In this document: positions 13,173-20,300 of the stretch, in pieces | Layout of the letters: each line of letters begins with the position of its first letter | Numbering within the stretch: position 1 is the first letter of the stretch | Made by a program: the position numbers and the translations under genes | Notes under the pieces: generated by a model | Database searches by the model: none | What the model saw: the letters and a program-made list of their open reading frames with translations, nothing else | What the model was told of the DNA's origin: nothing | Assembly: GCF_050496765.1 (NCBI RefSeq) | Contig: NZ_JBNWEO010000006.1 | Coordinates: forward strand, 1 to 20,356 | DNA from: JAEVLT01 sp050496765 | Lineage (GTDB): Bacteria; Bacillota; Bacilli; Bacillales; Cytobacillaceae | DNA: 20,356 nt | Reading direction: 5' to 3'

Positions 13173-15068
13173 ATGGATATTTTAAAAAAAATTGAAATGT
13201 ATCGAGAGGAAGAAGAAAAGCTTCGTTGGGAAGGAACATTTGCGGATTATTTGGAACTGCTGAAGGAAAAGCCATGGGTAGCCCAGTCAGCACATTCTCG
13301 GGTTTATAATATGATCAAGGATGCGGGAATTGAAGAAGAAAAGGGTGTAAAAAGATACCGTTTCTTTAACAATCAATTGTTTGGTCTGGAAGAGGCGCTG
13401 GAACGGCTTGTCGAAGAGTATTTTCACCCGGCAGCAAAAAGGCTTGATGTCCGGAAGCGGATTTTGCTGTTAATGGGGCCAGTAAGCGGCGGAAAATCTA
13501 CGCTTGTCACAATGTTGAAAAGGGGATTGGAGGCCTACACCCGAATAGAGCGCGGCTCCGTTTTTGCAATTAAGGGCTGTCCGATGCACGAAGATCCTTT
13601 GCACCTGATTCCCCACCATTTGCGGGAAGACTTTTATCAAGAGTATGGTATTCGAATTGAAGGAAACTTATCACCGCTTAATATGATGCGCCTGGAAGAA
13701 GAGTATGGAGGGCGGATAGAAGATGTTCTCGTTGAACGGATCTTTTTCTCAGAAGATCGTCGGACGGGGATCGGTACGTTCAGTCCATCGGATCCGAAAT
13801 CGCAGGATATTGCCGATCTGACTGGAAGCATTGATTTTTCAACTATTGCCGAATATGGTTCTGAATCCGATCCAAGGGCGTACCGCTTTGATGGCGAACT
13901 GAACAAAGCCAACCGGGGGATGATGGAATTTCAGGAGATGCTGAAGTGTGATGAAAAATTCCTGTGGCATCTGTTGTCCTTAACGCAAGAAGGCAATTTT
14001 AAAGCAGGAAGGTTTGCACTTATTTCCGCAGATGAATTAATTGTTGCCCACACGAATGAAACGGAGTACCGTTCATTTATTTCGAATAAAAAGAATGAAG
14101 CCCTGCATTCACGGATTATTGTCATGCCAATTCCGTACAATCTGAAAGTCTCCCAAGAGGAGAAAATCTATCAAAAAATGATCAGCGAAAGTGATGTCGC
14201 CAATGTCCACATTGCGCCGCATACTTTAAAAGTTGCCGCCATGTTTACGATTTTGACTCGTTTGAAGGAACCGAAAAAAGGCGATATCGATTTAGTGAAA
14301 AAAATGCGTCTGTACGATGGCGAGAGCGTCGAAGGCTATAATTCCGCTGATGTAGATGAATTGAAAAAGGAATATCCGGATGAAGGTATGAGCGGCATTG
14401 ATCCACGCTATGTCATTAACCGGATTTCGTCAACAATTATTCGCAAAGAGGTGCCATCAATTAATGCGCTCGATGTGCTTCGCTCGTTAAAAGACGGGCT
14501 TGACCAGCATCCGTCGATTACTGCCGAACTGCGGGAGCGGTATATGAACTTTATCTCGCTAGCGCGGAAGGAATACGACAATCTTGCGAAAAAAGAAGTG
14601 CAAAAAGCATTTGTTTATTCGTACGAGGAATCGGCGAAAACGCTGATGGACAATTATTTGGATAATGTGGAAGCATATTGCAATAAAGCGAAACTGCGCG
14701 ATCCGCTGACAGGGGAAGAAATCAATCCGGATGAAAAGCTGATGCGTTCAATTGAAGAGCAAATTGGCATTTCTGAAAATGCAAAGAAAGCATTTAGAGA
14801 AGAAGTGTTAATTCGGATTTCAGCCTATGCTAGAAAAGGCAAACGCTTTGATTACAACTCCCATGATCGCCTCCGTGAAGCCATTCAAAAGAAGCTGTTC
14901 GCCGACTTGAAAGATGTTGTCAAAATCACGACTTCGACAAAAACACCGGATGAACAGCAACTGAAGAAAATCAATGAAGTGGTGGCAAGGCTTGTCGATG
15001 AGCATGGCTATAATACAACATCGGCAAATGAACTGCTACGCTATGTCGGCAGTCTGCTCAATCGGTAA
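13173..15068 (+). CDS. prkA: PrkA family AAA+ protein (serine protein kinase / ATP-dependent protease)
   Basis: The 631-residue protein is the full family length. The N-terminal AAA+ module has Walker A GPVSGGKS at residues 102-109 (Lys108), after RKRILLLM. The C-terminal part (from about 420) carries the kinase-like helical region long compared with eukaryotic kinases. PrkA was first described as a serine kinase; later work on B. subtilis supports a Lon-like ATP-dependent protease activity, and it affects sporulation through mother-cell gene expression. A strong GGGGGAGG ribosome binding site precedes the ATG. Its usual partners are YhbH and SpoVR. YhbH is present 1.7 kb downstream and SpoVR is not in the window. 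The promoter was not identified with confidence. Confidence 0.96.
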   Translation: MDILKKIEMYREEEEKLRWEGTFADYLELLKEKPWVAQSAHSRVYNMIKDAGIEEEKGVKRYRFFNNQLFGLEEALERLVEEYFHPAAKRLDVRKRILLLMGPVSGGKSTLVTMLKRGLEAYTRIERGSVFAIKGCPMHEDPLHLIPHHLREDFYQEYGIRIEGNLSPLNMMRLEEEYGGRIEDVLVERIFFSEDRRTGIGTFSPSDPKSQDIADLTGSIDFSTIAEYGSESDPRAYRFDGELNKANRGMMEFQEMLKCDEKFLWHLLSLTQEGNFKAGRFALISADELIVAHTNETEYRSFISNKKNEALHSRIIVMPIPYNLKVSQEEKIYQKMISESDVANVHIAPHTLKVAAMFTILTRLKEPKKGDIDLVKKMRLYDGESVEGYNSADVDELKKEYPDEGMSGIDPRYVINRISSTIIRKEVPSINALDVLRSLKDGLDQHPSITAELRERYMNFISLARKEYDNLAKKEVQKAFVYSYEESAKTLMDNYLDNVEAYCNKAKLRDPLTGEEINPDEKLMRSIEEQIGISENAKKAFREEVLIRISAYARKGKRFDYNSHDRLREAIQKKLFADLKDVVKITTSTKTPDEQQLKKINEVVARLVDEHGYNTTSANELLRYVGSLLNR

Positions 15069-15074
15069 AAATAA

Positions 15075-15108
15075 AAAAAGGCTGGCAGGAGAAACTGCTG
15101 GCCTTTTT
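15075..15108 (+). terminator. terminator of prkA
   Basis: AAAAAGGCTGGCAG (15075-15088) pairs with CTGCTGGCCTTTTT (15095-15108) with two G-T pairs and a 6-base loop. It begins six bases after the stop. Confidence 0.88.
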
Positions 15109-15196
15109 CCGCTGGGGATAAGATTTGGCTTTCAAGCTTCCTGTTGGGGTTTCGTTTTTACTTTTTTCGGGAAAAGCCAAGCAAGAGGTGATTGTC

Positions 15197-15364
15197 GTGA
15201 AAAAAGAAAACGAGAAATACGATAAGCCGCTCAATAGCTCAATGGCGGCGAATGAAAAGGAAATCGTCAACTTAGGTAAACAGATGGAAAACCTTCGAAC
15301 AAATGAAGAATTAGAAAAGGACGGAGAGGAACCAGATCCGCAACAAGATGAAAAGAAAAATTGA
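15197..15364 (+). CDS. small acidic hydrophilic protein (55 aa), unknown
   Basis: The frame starts at GTG with AGAGGTGA five bases upstream and encodes 55 residues, beginning VKKENEKYDKPLNSSMAANE and ending DPQQDEKKN. Nearly half the residues are Glu, Asp, Lys or Gln/Asn; there is no hydrophobic core or Cys, so it is probably disordered. A longer in-frame ATG at 15125 would add 24 hydrophobic residues but has no ribosome binding site and overlaps the area after the prkA terminator. The stop codon overlaps a good terminator. I do not recognise a family; similar tiny charged proteins are common in Bacillus spore lineages, which is only suggestive. Confidence 0.6.
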   Translation: MKKENEKYDKPLNSSMAANEKEIVNLGKQMENLRTNEELEKDGEEPDPQQDEKKN

Positions 15365-15397
15365 AAAAACCTTCGCACATCGTTGCGAAGGTTTTTT
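15364..15397 (+). terminator. terminator of the small acidic protein gene
   Basis: AAAAAACCTTCGCA (15364-15377) and TGCGAAGGTTTTTT (15384-15397) form a perfect 14-bp stem with a 6-base loop, ending in T. It overlaps the stop codon by one base. Confidence 0.92.
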
Positions 15398-15487
15398 ATG
15401 GGTTTTTAAATGTTCCGAAACATAAACCAAGATTCCCTTTAATACATATTAACGTACCGATTATGTGAAAAAGGGGAATCAACGCCG

Positions 15488-16615
15488 ATGAAAAAATGGT
15501 GGTTATTGCTGCTGATTATTCTCAGTATTGCCGTATTGAAAAGCGGACAAGCATTAAGCCTGACTTCAACCGAGACAAAACCGGTTCATAGAACGGCCAT
15601 CAATAAACCAGTCTTTTTTTCCGATTCTGCTAAAATCACCGAAAACCAGCTTGTTTATATGCCAATTTTCACCCTTTCGGAAACATTAAAACTTGAATTC
15701 ACCAGTGATCCGGAATCCCGAACCATTGTATTAAAAAAAAGCGATCGATGGATTCGTTTTTCCGTTTCCACGCAACAGGTTTCTTCGTCAACTGGTTTGC
15801 GGGAGCCGGTTAAAATAATCAAGAAAAATAACAATCTTTATTTACCAATGCAACTGGTTGCAACGTTTTTTGGTTACAACGCTCAGGTGTCAACCAGCGA
15901 GGACTTTCTTTCCCAAGAACAGGAGTTCAAAAAACACCTTCTCAAAACGTTTTCACTCCAATTGAGAAAGGAACAGCCGAAAACGCAAAAAAAAGTTGTC
16001 TATTTAACATTTGATGATGACCCCAACCAGCATTTAGAGGAAATTCTCGATATTTTAAAAGCCAAAAAGGCAAAAGCCACCTTTTTTCTGCTTGAGCCGC
16101 AAATCCGTGCCTATCGAGACGCTGTTAAACGTCTTGTAGCCGAGGGGCATTATCCGGCATTGCATAGTGTGACCCATGATAAAAATAAATTGTATAGTGG
16201 AAGCCCACAAAATGTCATCAATGAGATGGAGCAGACAAGAAAAACGCTGCTTGAGGTAACCGGGGTCGACTCGAAGCTGACACGGGCGCCATATGGCAGC
16301 AAGCCTTATATGACAGAGCCGTTCCGCAACGCTTTAGCTGATGACGGATTAAAAATGTGGGATTGGAATATTGATTCGATGGATTGGAAATACCAACAAA
16401 CCGATCCGGCGAAAATTTTGGAAAATATTCAAAAGGGATTCGAATTGGTAAAAAATAAATCGGAGCCGATTGTCATTTTAATGCACGTAACAAAAGGGAC
16501 AGCAGCGATTTTGCCGCAAGTCATTGATTATCTTTCGTCACAGGGATATGGTTTTGCCGCCTACAATCCGCAAAATCACGTACAGATGAATTTTTGGGAA
16601 GATCCAAGACTGTAA
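15488..16615 (+). CDS. secreted polysaccharide deacetylase with copper-amine-oxidase-N-like domain
   Basis: The 375-residue exported enzyme is of the NodB (carbohydrate esterase 4) family and removes acetyl groups from peptidoglycan or another N-acetyl polysaccharide. It has a signal peptide (MKKWWLLLLIILSIAVLKSG), then a domain at about 36-145 resembling the copper-amine-oxidase N-terminal (stalk) domain. NodB follows (about 165-360), with motif 1 TFDDDPN (Asp176-Asp177), metal ligands His226 and His230 in HSVTH, motif 3 RAPYG, motif 4 WDWNIDSMDW and motif 5 ILMHVTKG. Motif 1 has Asp178 where most members have Gly (TFDDGP), but the catalytic and metal-binding aspartates are kept. A terminator precedes it, so it has its own transcript. 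The ATG at 15488 has GGGGAA upstream with slightly long spacing. Confidence 0.9.
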   Translation: MKKWWLLLLIILSIAVLKSGQALSLTSTETKPVHRTAINKPVFFSDSAKITENQLVYMPIFTLSETLKLEFTSDPESRTIVLKKSDRWIRFSVSTQQVSSSTGLREPVKIIKKNNNLYLPMQLVATFFGYNAQVSTSEDFLSQEQEFKKHLLKTFSLQLRKEQPKTQKKVVYLTFDDDPNQHLEEILDILKAKKAKATFFLLEPQIRAYRDAVKRLVAEGHYPALHSVTHDKNKLYSGSPQNVINEMEQTRKTLLEVTGVDSKLTRAPYGSKPYMTEPFRNALADDGLKMWDWNIDSMDWKYQQTDPAKILENIQKGFELVKNKSEPIVILMHVTKGTAAILPQVIDYLSSQGYGFAAYNPQNHVQMNFWEDPRL

Positions 16616-16794
16616 GGCTTGTCTCTTTTCTAGGTTTGTTCACCAATTGTCAAAATAATTTGTAAATTTTTTAGCTTTTCTGCATAGGATAAAGTAATCA
16701 ACATTTAACAGGAAATTTTTACATTCGAGATATTCTATGATTGCTTAAGAAAAACGTGCAAACGATTTTCAAAAATTTTAAGGAGGGGTTTACA

Positions 16795-17970
16795 GTGACC
16801 AATGATAACCATCAATTTGTGATTTCAAGAGAAGATTGGTCCCTCCACCGTAAAGGCCACGATGACCAGCAGCGCCATCAGGAAAAAGTTCAAGAGGCGA
16901 TACGCAACAATCTTCCCGATTTGATTACAGAAGAAAGCATCATTATGTCAAATGGTCGAGATATGGTAAAAATTCCAATTCGCTCGTTGGACGAATATAA
17001 AATTCGCTATAACTATGACAAAAATAAACACGTGGGCCAAGGTGATGGTGACAGCCAAGTTGGTGATGTAATTGCACGTGACGGTTCAGGCCAGAAAGCT
17101 CCAGGAAAAGGCCAGGGAGCTGGAGATCAGGCAGGCGAGGATTATTATGAGGCAGAAGTATCTTTAATGGAACTGGAGGAGGCTCTTTTCAAAGAATTGG
17201 AACTTCCTAATTTAAAACGGAAAGAGCAGCAAGAAAATCTTGTTGAAAATATTGAATTCAATGATATCCGCAAAACAGGGTTAATGGGGAATATCGATAA
17301 AAAACGGACAATGCTTTCAGCGTTTAAACGCAATGCAATGAGCGGAAAACCGTCGTTCCACCCCATTTACAAAGATGACTTGAAGTTCAAGACGTGGAAC
17401 GAGGTGCTTAAGCCCGATTCCAAAGCAGTCGTGTTAGCAATGATGGACACAAGCGGTTCGATGGGGATTTGGGAAAAATATATGGCGCGCAGCTTCTTCT
17501 TCTGGATGACCCGCTTTTTGCGGACGAAATATGATACAGTGGAAATTGAATTCATTGCCCATCATACGGAAGCAAAAGTTGTTTCCGAGGAAGATTTTTT
17601 CTCAAAAGGCGAAAGCGGTGGAACCATTTGTTCCTCGGCTTACCGCAAAGCACTCGAACTGATTGATGAGAAGTACAATCCGGCCAAGTTTAATATCTAC
17701 CCATTCCATTTTTCCGACGGCGACAACCTGACTTCCGACAATGCCCGCTGCGTCAAACTCGTCGGGGAACTGATGAAAGTATCCAATGTGTTTGGTTATG
17801 GCGAGGTCAATCAGTACAACCGCGTATCATCTCTCCAAAATGCCTTTAAGAATATAAAAAATGAGAATTTTCGATCGTACATCTTGAGGAGTAAAGCAGA
17901 TGTCTTTACTGCTTTAAAGGTATTTTTTAAAGCAGAATCTAATGAGAGTAGCCTTACAGGCATAATGTAG
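16795..17970 (+). CDS. yhbH: sporulation protein YhbH (DUF444/UPF0229), C-terminal tail apparently replaced at an integration junction
   Basis: YhbH is a mother-cell-associated stress/sporulation protein that usually works with PrkA and SpoVR; its molecular role is unclear. The 391-residue protein starts VTNDNHQFVISREDWSLHRK. It has a Gly/Asp-rich linker (VGQGDGDSQVGD) and a von-Willebrand-A-like fold with the metal-site motif MDTSGSMG (Asp218-Ser220-Ser222). The conserved FHFSDGDNLTSDNARCVKLV segment and GYGEVNQYNR follow. The GTG at 16795 follows AAGGAGGGG; the upstream TTG is not used. The family signature runs to ADVFTALKVFFK (368-379), after which the last 12 residues AESNESSLTGIM do not look like the usual tail as I remember it. 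The recombinase gene lies convergently 34 bp beyond the stop. Confidence 0.92.
   Translation: MTNDNHQFVISREDWSLHRKGHDDQQRHQEKVQEAIRNNLPDLITEESIIMSNGRDMVKIPIRSLDEYKIRYNYDKNKHVGQGDGDSQVGDVIARDGSGQKAPGKGQGAGDQAGEDYYEAEVSLMELEEALFKELELPNLKRKEQQENLVENIEFNDIRKTGLMGNIDKKRTMLSAFKRNAMSGKPSFHPIYKDDLKFKTWNEVLKPDSKAVVLAMMDTSGSMGIWEKYMARSFFFWMTRFLRTKYDTVEIEFIAHHTEAKVVSEEDFFSKGESGGTICSSAYRKALELIDEKYNPAKFNIYPFHFSDGDNLTSDNARCVKLVGELMKVSNVFGYGEVNQYNRVSSLQNAFKNIKNENFRSYILRSKADVFTALKVFFKAESNESSLTGIM
17890..17945. other. candidate attachment junction (attL) in the 3' end of yhbH
   Basis: A 10-bp perfect dyad, CTGCTTTAAA (17909-17918) and TTTAAAGCAG (17926-17935), is centred at 17922 within codons 372-381 of yhbH. 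A third AAAGCAG lies at 17893-17899. Large serine recombinases bind imperfect dyads of roughly 40-50 bp around a 2-bp crossover, and their gene normally sits next to one attachment site. The position exactly where YhbH homology fades fits. The dinucleotide core cannot be fixed without attR or an uninterrupted relative. Confidence 0.5.
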
Positions 17971-17981
17971 TGAGGCATAAA

Positions 17982-18006
17982 AAAAGGCTGCTGGGTGCAG
18001 CCTTTT
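17982..18006. terminator. bidirectional terminator between yhbH and the recombinase gene
   Basis: AAAAGGCTGC (17982-17991) and GCAGCCTTTT (17997-18006) form a perfect stem with a TGGGT loop. A/T runs on both sides allow termination of both convergent transcripts; it overlaps the last bases of the recombinase gene. It would belong to the inserted element. Confidence 0.85.
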
Positions 18007-19540
18007 ATATTTTTGTATAAAGTTTTATTTCAATTTGATCAGGTTTTGTCCATTCTTTTTTCCGTAAGTAGGTAGCTTTATCAATAACTGATTTTAACAA
18101 TCTATTTTTCTTCTCTACTTCATTTGTCGAATAATATGCTTCTAGGACGCTTTTAACTTTAGGAACAAAATTTATTGTTGCAAGCTGCTGCTGTTTTTCT
18201 TGCTCAATTTCCTCTTTCAGATCAGTAATTTTTTTGTTAATGTGGTCTAACTTTTCTTTAATGACACTTTGTCTTTGCAAAAATGTTTCAATGGTATAGA
18301 TTCGTTTTTCAAGCAATTCGTGAATACTGTCATTTTGCGAATCGATTTCTTGTTTTTCATCTAACATTTTCGTTAATGCTTTTTCTTTTGCTAATAGGGT
18401 TGATTTTCTTTTTTTTTGCGAGTTTTCAGGAATTTCAAATTGATCAATTAAAGTTTCCAACGTCGAAAGAATCCTTTGTTCTACCACAGAAAGATTACAT
18501 CCTTTCTGAACTCCTTTACAATGATGATTAAAGCAGCGCAATTGATCATTTGGCCGATTTGGACGAGGCTGTAAGACGATTGCTTTGCCGCAGTTTTCGC
18601 AAAAAAGAAGTCCAGCAAGGGGATTGGTCAATTGAGTGTTTTTCTTCAAATGAGGGCGCCAACGGCCTGCAATTGCTTCATTTGCCTGCGAAAATAAATC
18701 CTGACTAACTAGTGGTTCATGTGCATTTTCACTAATAGACCAATGTTCCCGGGGCATCTTTTTTCTTTGGTACTTACCGTTAATTTTTGTATATTTAACT
18801 TTTCCCCAAATAATCATTCCTAAATAAACTTCATTTCTTAATATGGATGTCACGGTGCTGGGATCCCATGTTTCCTTTTGTGGTGGCTTTATTCCTAGCT
18901 GATCCAACTTTTCTGCAATGGATCTCCTGCCGGATCCATCTGCGGCCATTTTAAAGACCATTTCAACAACCCAACTGGTATCAGGATCAGGGGATAGCTT
19001 AAGGTTTTCATTACGGATATAACCAAAAGGAGGTTTTTTTGATACAGATTTTCCTTCTTTTGCTGATTGCCTGCGGCCACGTTGCATTCGTTTCACGATC
19101 GTTTTTAACTCTTCCCGGGCTATTAAAGATTTGATACTAAATGTCAGTTCTTGATTCTCGTCTTGGGGATCAATAACTTCTGTGGGAGTAATGATGACAG
19201 TTTCAGAGTTTTTAAATATACGATAAATCGTCCCCTGGTCAACCATATCCCCACGTCCAAGACGGTCAAGATCCATGCATAAAACCGCATCTGCAGACCC
19301 AATTTCAATTTCCCTAAGCATCTTCTGCATTTCTGGACGTTCAGATATATATTCACCGGAAACAACTTCCTCATAAATACCTTTTACCGTTACTTTTCTA
19401 ACTTTTGCAAGCTCAAGCAGCTGGCTGCGGTGGCGCTCAAGGGTATCATAGTGGTTGCCGTTTTCCGCCTGTTTTTTTTCCTCTTCTAAGTCTTTACGGC
19501 TTTTTCTAAGGTATATAAAAGCATCAACGTTTGATAGCAT
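18005..19540 (-). CDS. large serine recombinase (phage-type integrase)
   Basis: The 511-residue enzyme catalyses site-specific integration/excision by double-strand cleavage through a 5'-phosphoserine. Domain order is canonical. The resolvase catalytic domain (about 5-150) has nucleophile Ser14 in YLRKSRKD and the R-x-x-R active-site segment LDRLGRGDM. The PF07508 recombinase domain follows (about 165-270, with PFGYIRNENL and RNEVYLGMIIWG). The zinc ribbon has C314-E-N-C317 and C336/C341/C348. A long coiled coil rich in Glu/Lys/Gln (about 365-465) precedes the C-terminal end. The ATG at 19540 has GGGGGAAG seven bases upstream; a longer start at 19564 would include that site. It lies 31 bp downstream of the ImmA gene in the same direction, so the two are co-transcribed. 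Confidence 0.95.
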   Translation of the reverse strand: MLSNVDAFIYLRKSRKDLEEEKKQAENGNHYDTLERHRSQLLELAKVRKVTVKGIYEEVVSGEYISERPEMQKMLREIEIGSADAVLCMDLDRLGRGDMVDQGTIYRIFKNSETVIITPTEVIDPQDENQELTFSIKSLIAREELKTIVKRMQRGRRQSAKEGKSVSKKPPFGYIRNENLKLSPDPDTSWVVEMVFKMAADGSGRRSIAEKLDQLGIKPPQKETWDPSTVTSILRNEVYLGMIIWGKVKYTKINGKYQRKKMPREHWSISENAHEPLVSQDLFSQANEAIAGRWRPHLKKNTQLTNPLAGLLFCENCGKAIVLQPRPNRPNDQLRCFNHHCKGVQKGCNLSVVEQRILSTLETLIDQFEIPENSQKKRKSTLLAKEKALTKMLDEKQEIDSQNDSIHELLEKRIYTIETFLQRQSVIKEKLDHINKKITDLKEEIEQEKQQQLATINFVPKVKSVLEAYYSTNEVEKKNRLLKSVIDKATYLRKKEWTKPDQIEIKLYTKI

Positions 19541-19571
19541 ATGATCACTTCCCCCTATCCACATATTCAGA

Positions 19572-20057
19572 TTATATTACTTCTTTGGGCTTAATATTTC
19601 TGTAAACCTGATTCACTCTGTACTCACATAGATCTTCAGAAACCTTAAACATTTCTGACATGTCTTTTACTAAAGAAGGGCTATTCCAATCAACATAGTG
19701 AAGCATATGATATGGAATGGCAGCGTACCTTGTAAACCGGTTTGCCTCCCATTCTTGAAGTGCACGAAAGGCAGGCGCCATTAATTTGTATTGATATCCT
19801 TCATGCCTTAGAATATGTGCCAATTCATGAAAGAAAATTTCTCGCTGTTTTATTTCATCCAAGAATTTGTTTAGATTGATTAATTTAAAGTTATCTTCCT
19901 CATTGGCGAAACTGCGCTTCTCTGAATACAGCAAATGAATGTCGAGTTTGGAAGCAATTTTTCTTATATCAATATCTTCTGGCTTGTATATTCCCATTTC
20001 CTTGTAAAGTCTCGATACCCAGGAATCCAATGGAAAAGGATTATAGCAATAGGACAA
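19572..20057 (-). CDS. ImmA/IrrE family metallopeptidase
   Basis: The 161-residue protein has the zinc-protease motif HELAH at residues 77-81 within REIFFHELAHILRHEG, and a downstream Glu in LQEWEANRFTRYA (about 110-122) as third zinc ligand. This is the COG2856 fold. In ICEBs1 of B. subtilis ImmA cleaves the repressor ImmR to switch on the element, and the usual order is integrase, ImmA, repressor. Here the integrase is next door but no repressor gene is seen before the window ends. The TTG start at 20057 has GAGGTGA eight bases upstream; there is no better in-frame ATG. The N-terminus (DIDIRKIASKLDIHLLYSEK) is typical of phage-borne members. Confidence 0.92.
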   Translation of the reverse strand: MSYCYNPFPLDSWVSRLYKEMGIYKPEDIDIRKIASKLDIHLLYSEKRSFANEEDNFKLINLNKFLDEIKQREIFFHELAHILRHEGYQYKLMAPAFRALQEWEANRFTRYAAIPYHMLHYVDWNSPSLVKDMSEMFKVSEDLCEYRVNQVYRNIKPKEVI

Positions 20058-20076
20058 AAAAATTCACCTCAATAAC

Positions 20077-20105
20077 ATTATAAGAACGAATGTTCTATAA
20101 AACAA
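20077..20105 (-). promoter_or_regulatory. SigA-type promoter of the immA-recombinase operon
   Basis: Reading the minus strand, TTGTTT (20105-20100), 17 bp, TATAAT (20082-20077), 20 bp before the TTG start. The -10 is perfect and the -35 is poor. The entire spacer is occupied by the SOS-type box. Confidence 0.7.
20083..20096. promoter_or_regulatory. LexA-type SOS box
   Basis: AGAACGAATGTTCT has the GAAC-N4-GTTC core of the Bacillus LexA (DinR) site with symmetric flanking A/T. It sits wholly between -35 and -10 of the immA-recombinase promoter, where bound LexA would block RNA polymerase. Confidence 0.7.
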
Positions 20106-20110
20106 TAAAA

Positions 20111-20139
20111 AAAAGATCATTTTATGATCTTTTGATTTT
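20111..20139. terminator. A/T-rich terminator-like hairpin upstream of immA
   Basis: AAAAGATCAT (20111-20120) and ATGATCTTTT (20124-20133) form a perfect 10-bp dyad with a 3-base loop, followed by GATTTTTT on the plus strand and, reading the other way, by a run of T. It may end a minus-strand gene lying beyond the window. Alternatively it may be an operator. Confidence 0.5.
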
Positions 20140-20180
20140 TTAATTCTTTTTCATTCTATTTATATAGCTTTAAAAAAGAT

Positions 20181-20300
20181 AAAAGTTACTTTTTGAATCA
20201 AAAGTTACCTTTAGTGAGTCACTTTCTAGGTTTGTTTCAATTATTTTTTCTATAGGGGGGAATAGGGGATTTGCGTCACTTTGGGTAACTAGGTAACTTT
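20181..20300. repeat. cluster of GTTAC/GTGAC motifs in a gene-free region
   Basis: From 20134 to the window end no convincing gene is seen. AAAAGTTAC occurs at 20181-20189 and 20200-20208. Its relatives GTCACTTT (20219 and 20275) and GTAACTAGGTAACTTT (20285-20300) appear in the opposite sense, and a G-run TATAGGGGGGAATAGGGGAT lies between (20251-20270). The mix of direct and inverted copies around 120 bp suggests binding sites for an element-encoded regulator or replication protein. Confidence 0.4.

Noticed and set aside
16629..16644. Direct repeat TTTCTAGGTTTGTT shared with about 20223-20236 as att sites
   Set aside because: Only 14 A/T-rich bases match, which is expected by chance in a window this size; a serine recombinase does not need long direct repeats, and the position before yhbH does not fit the integration model.
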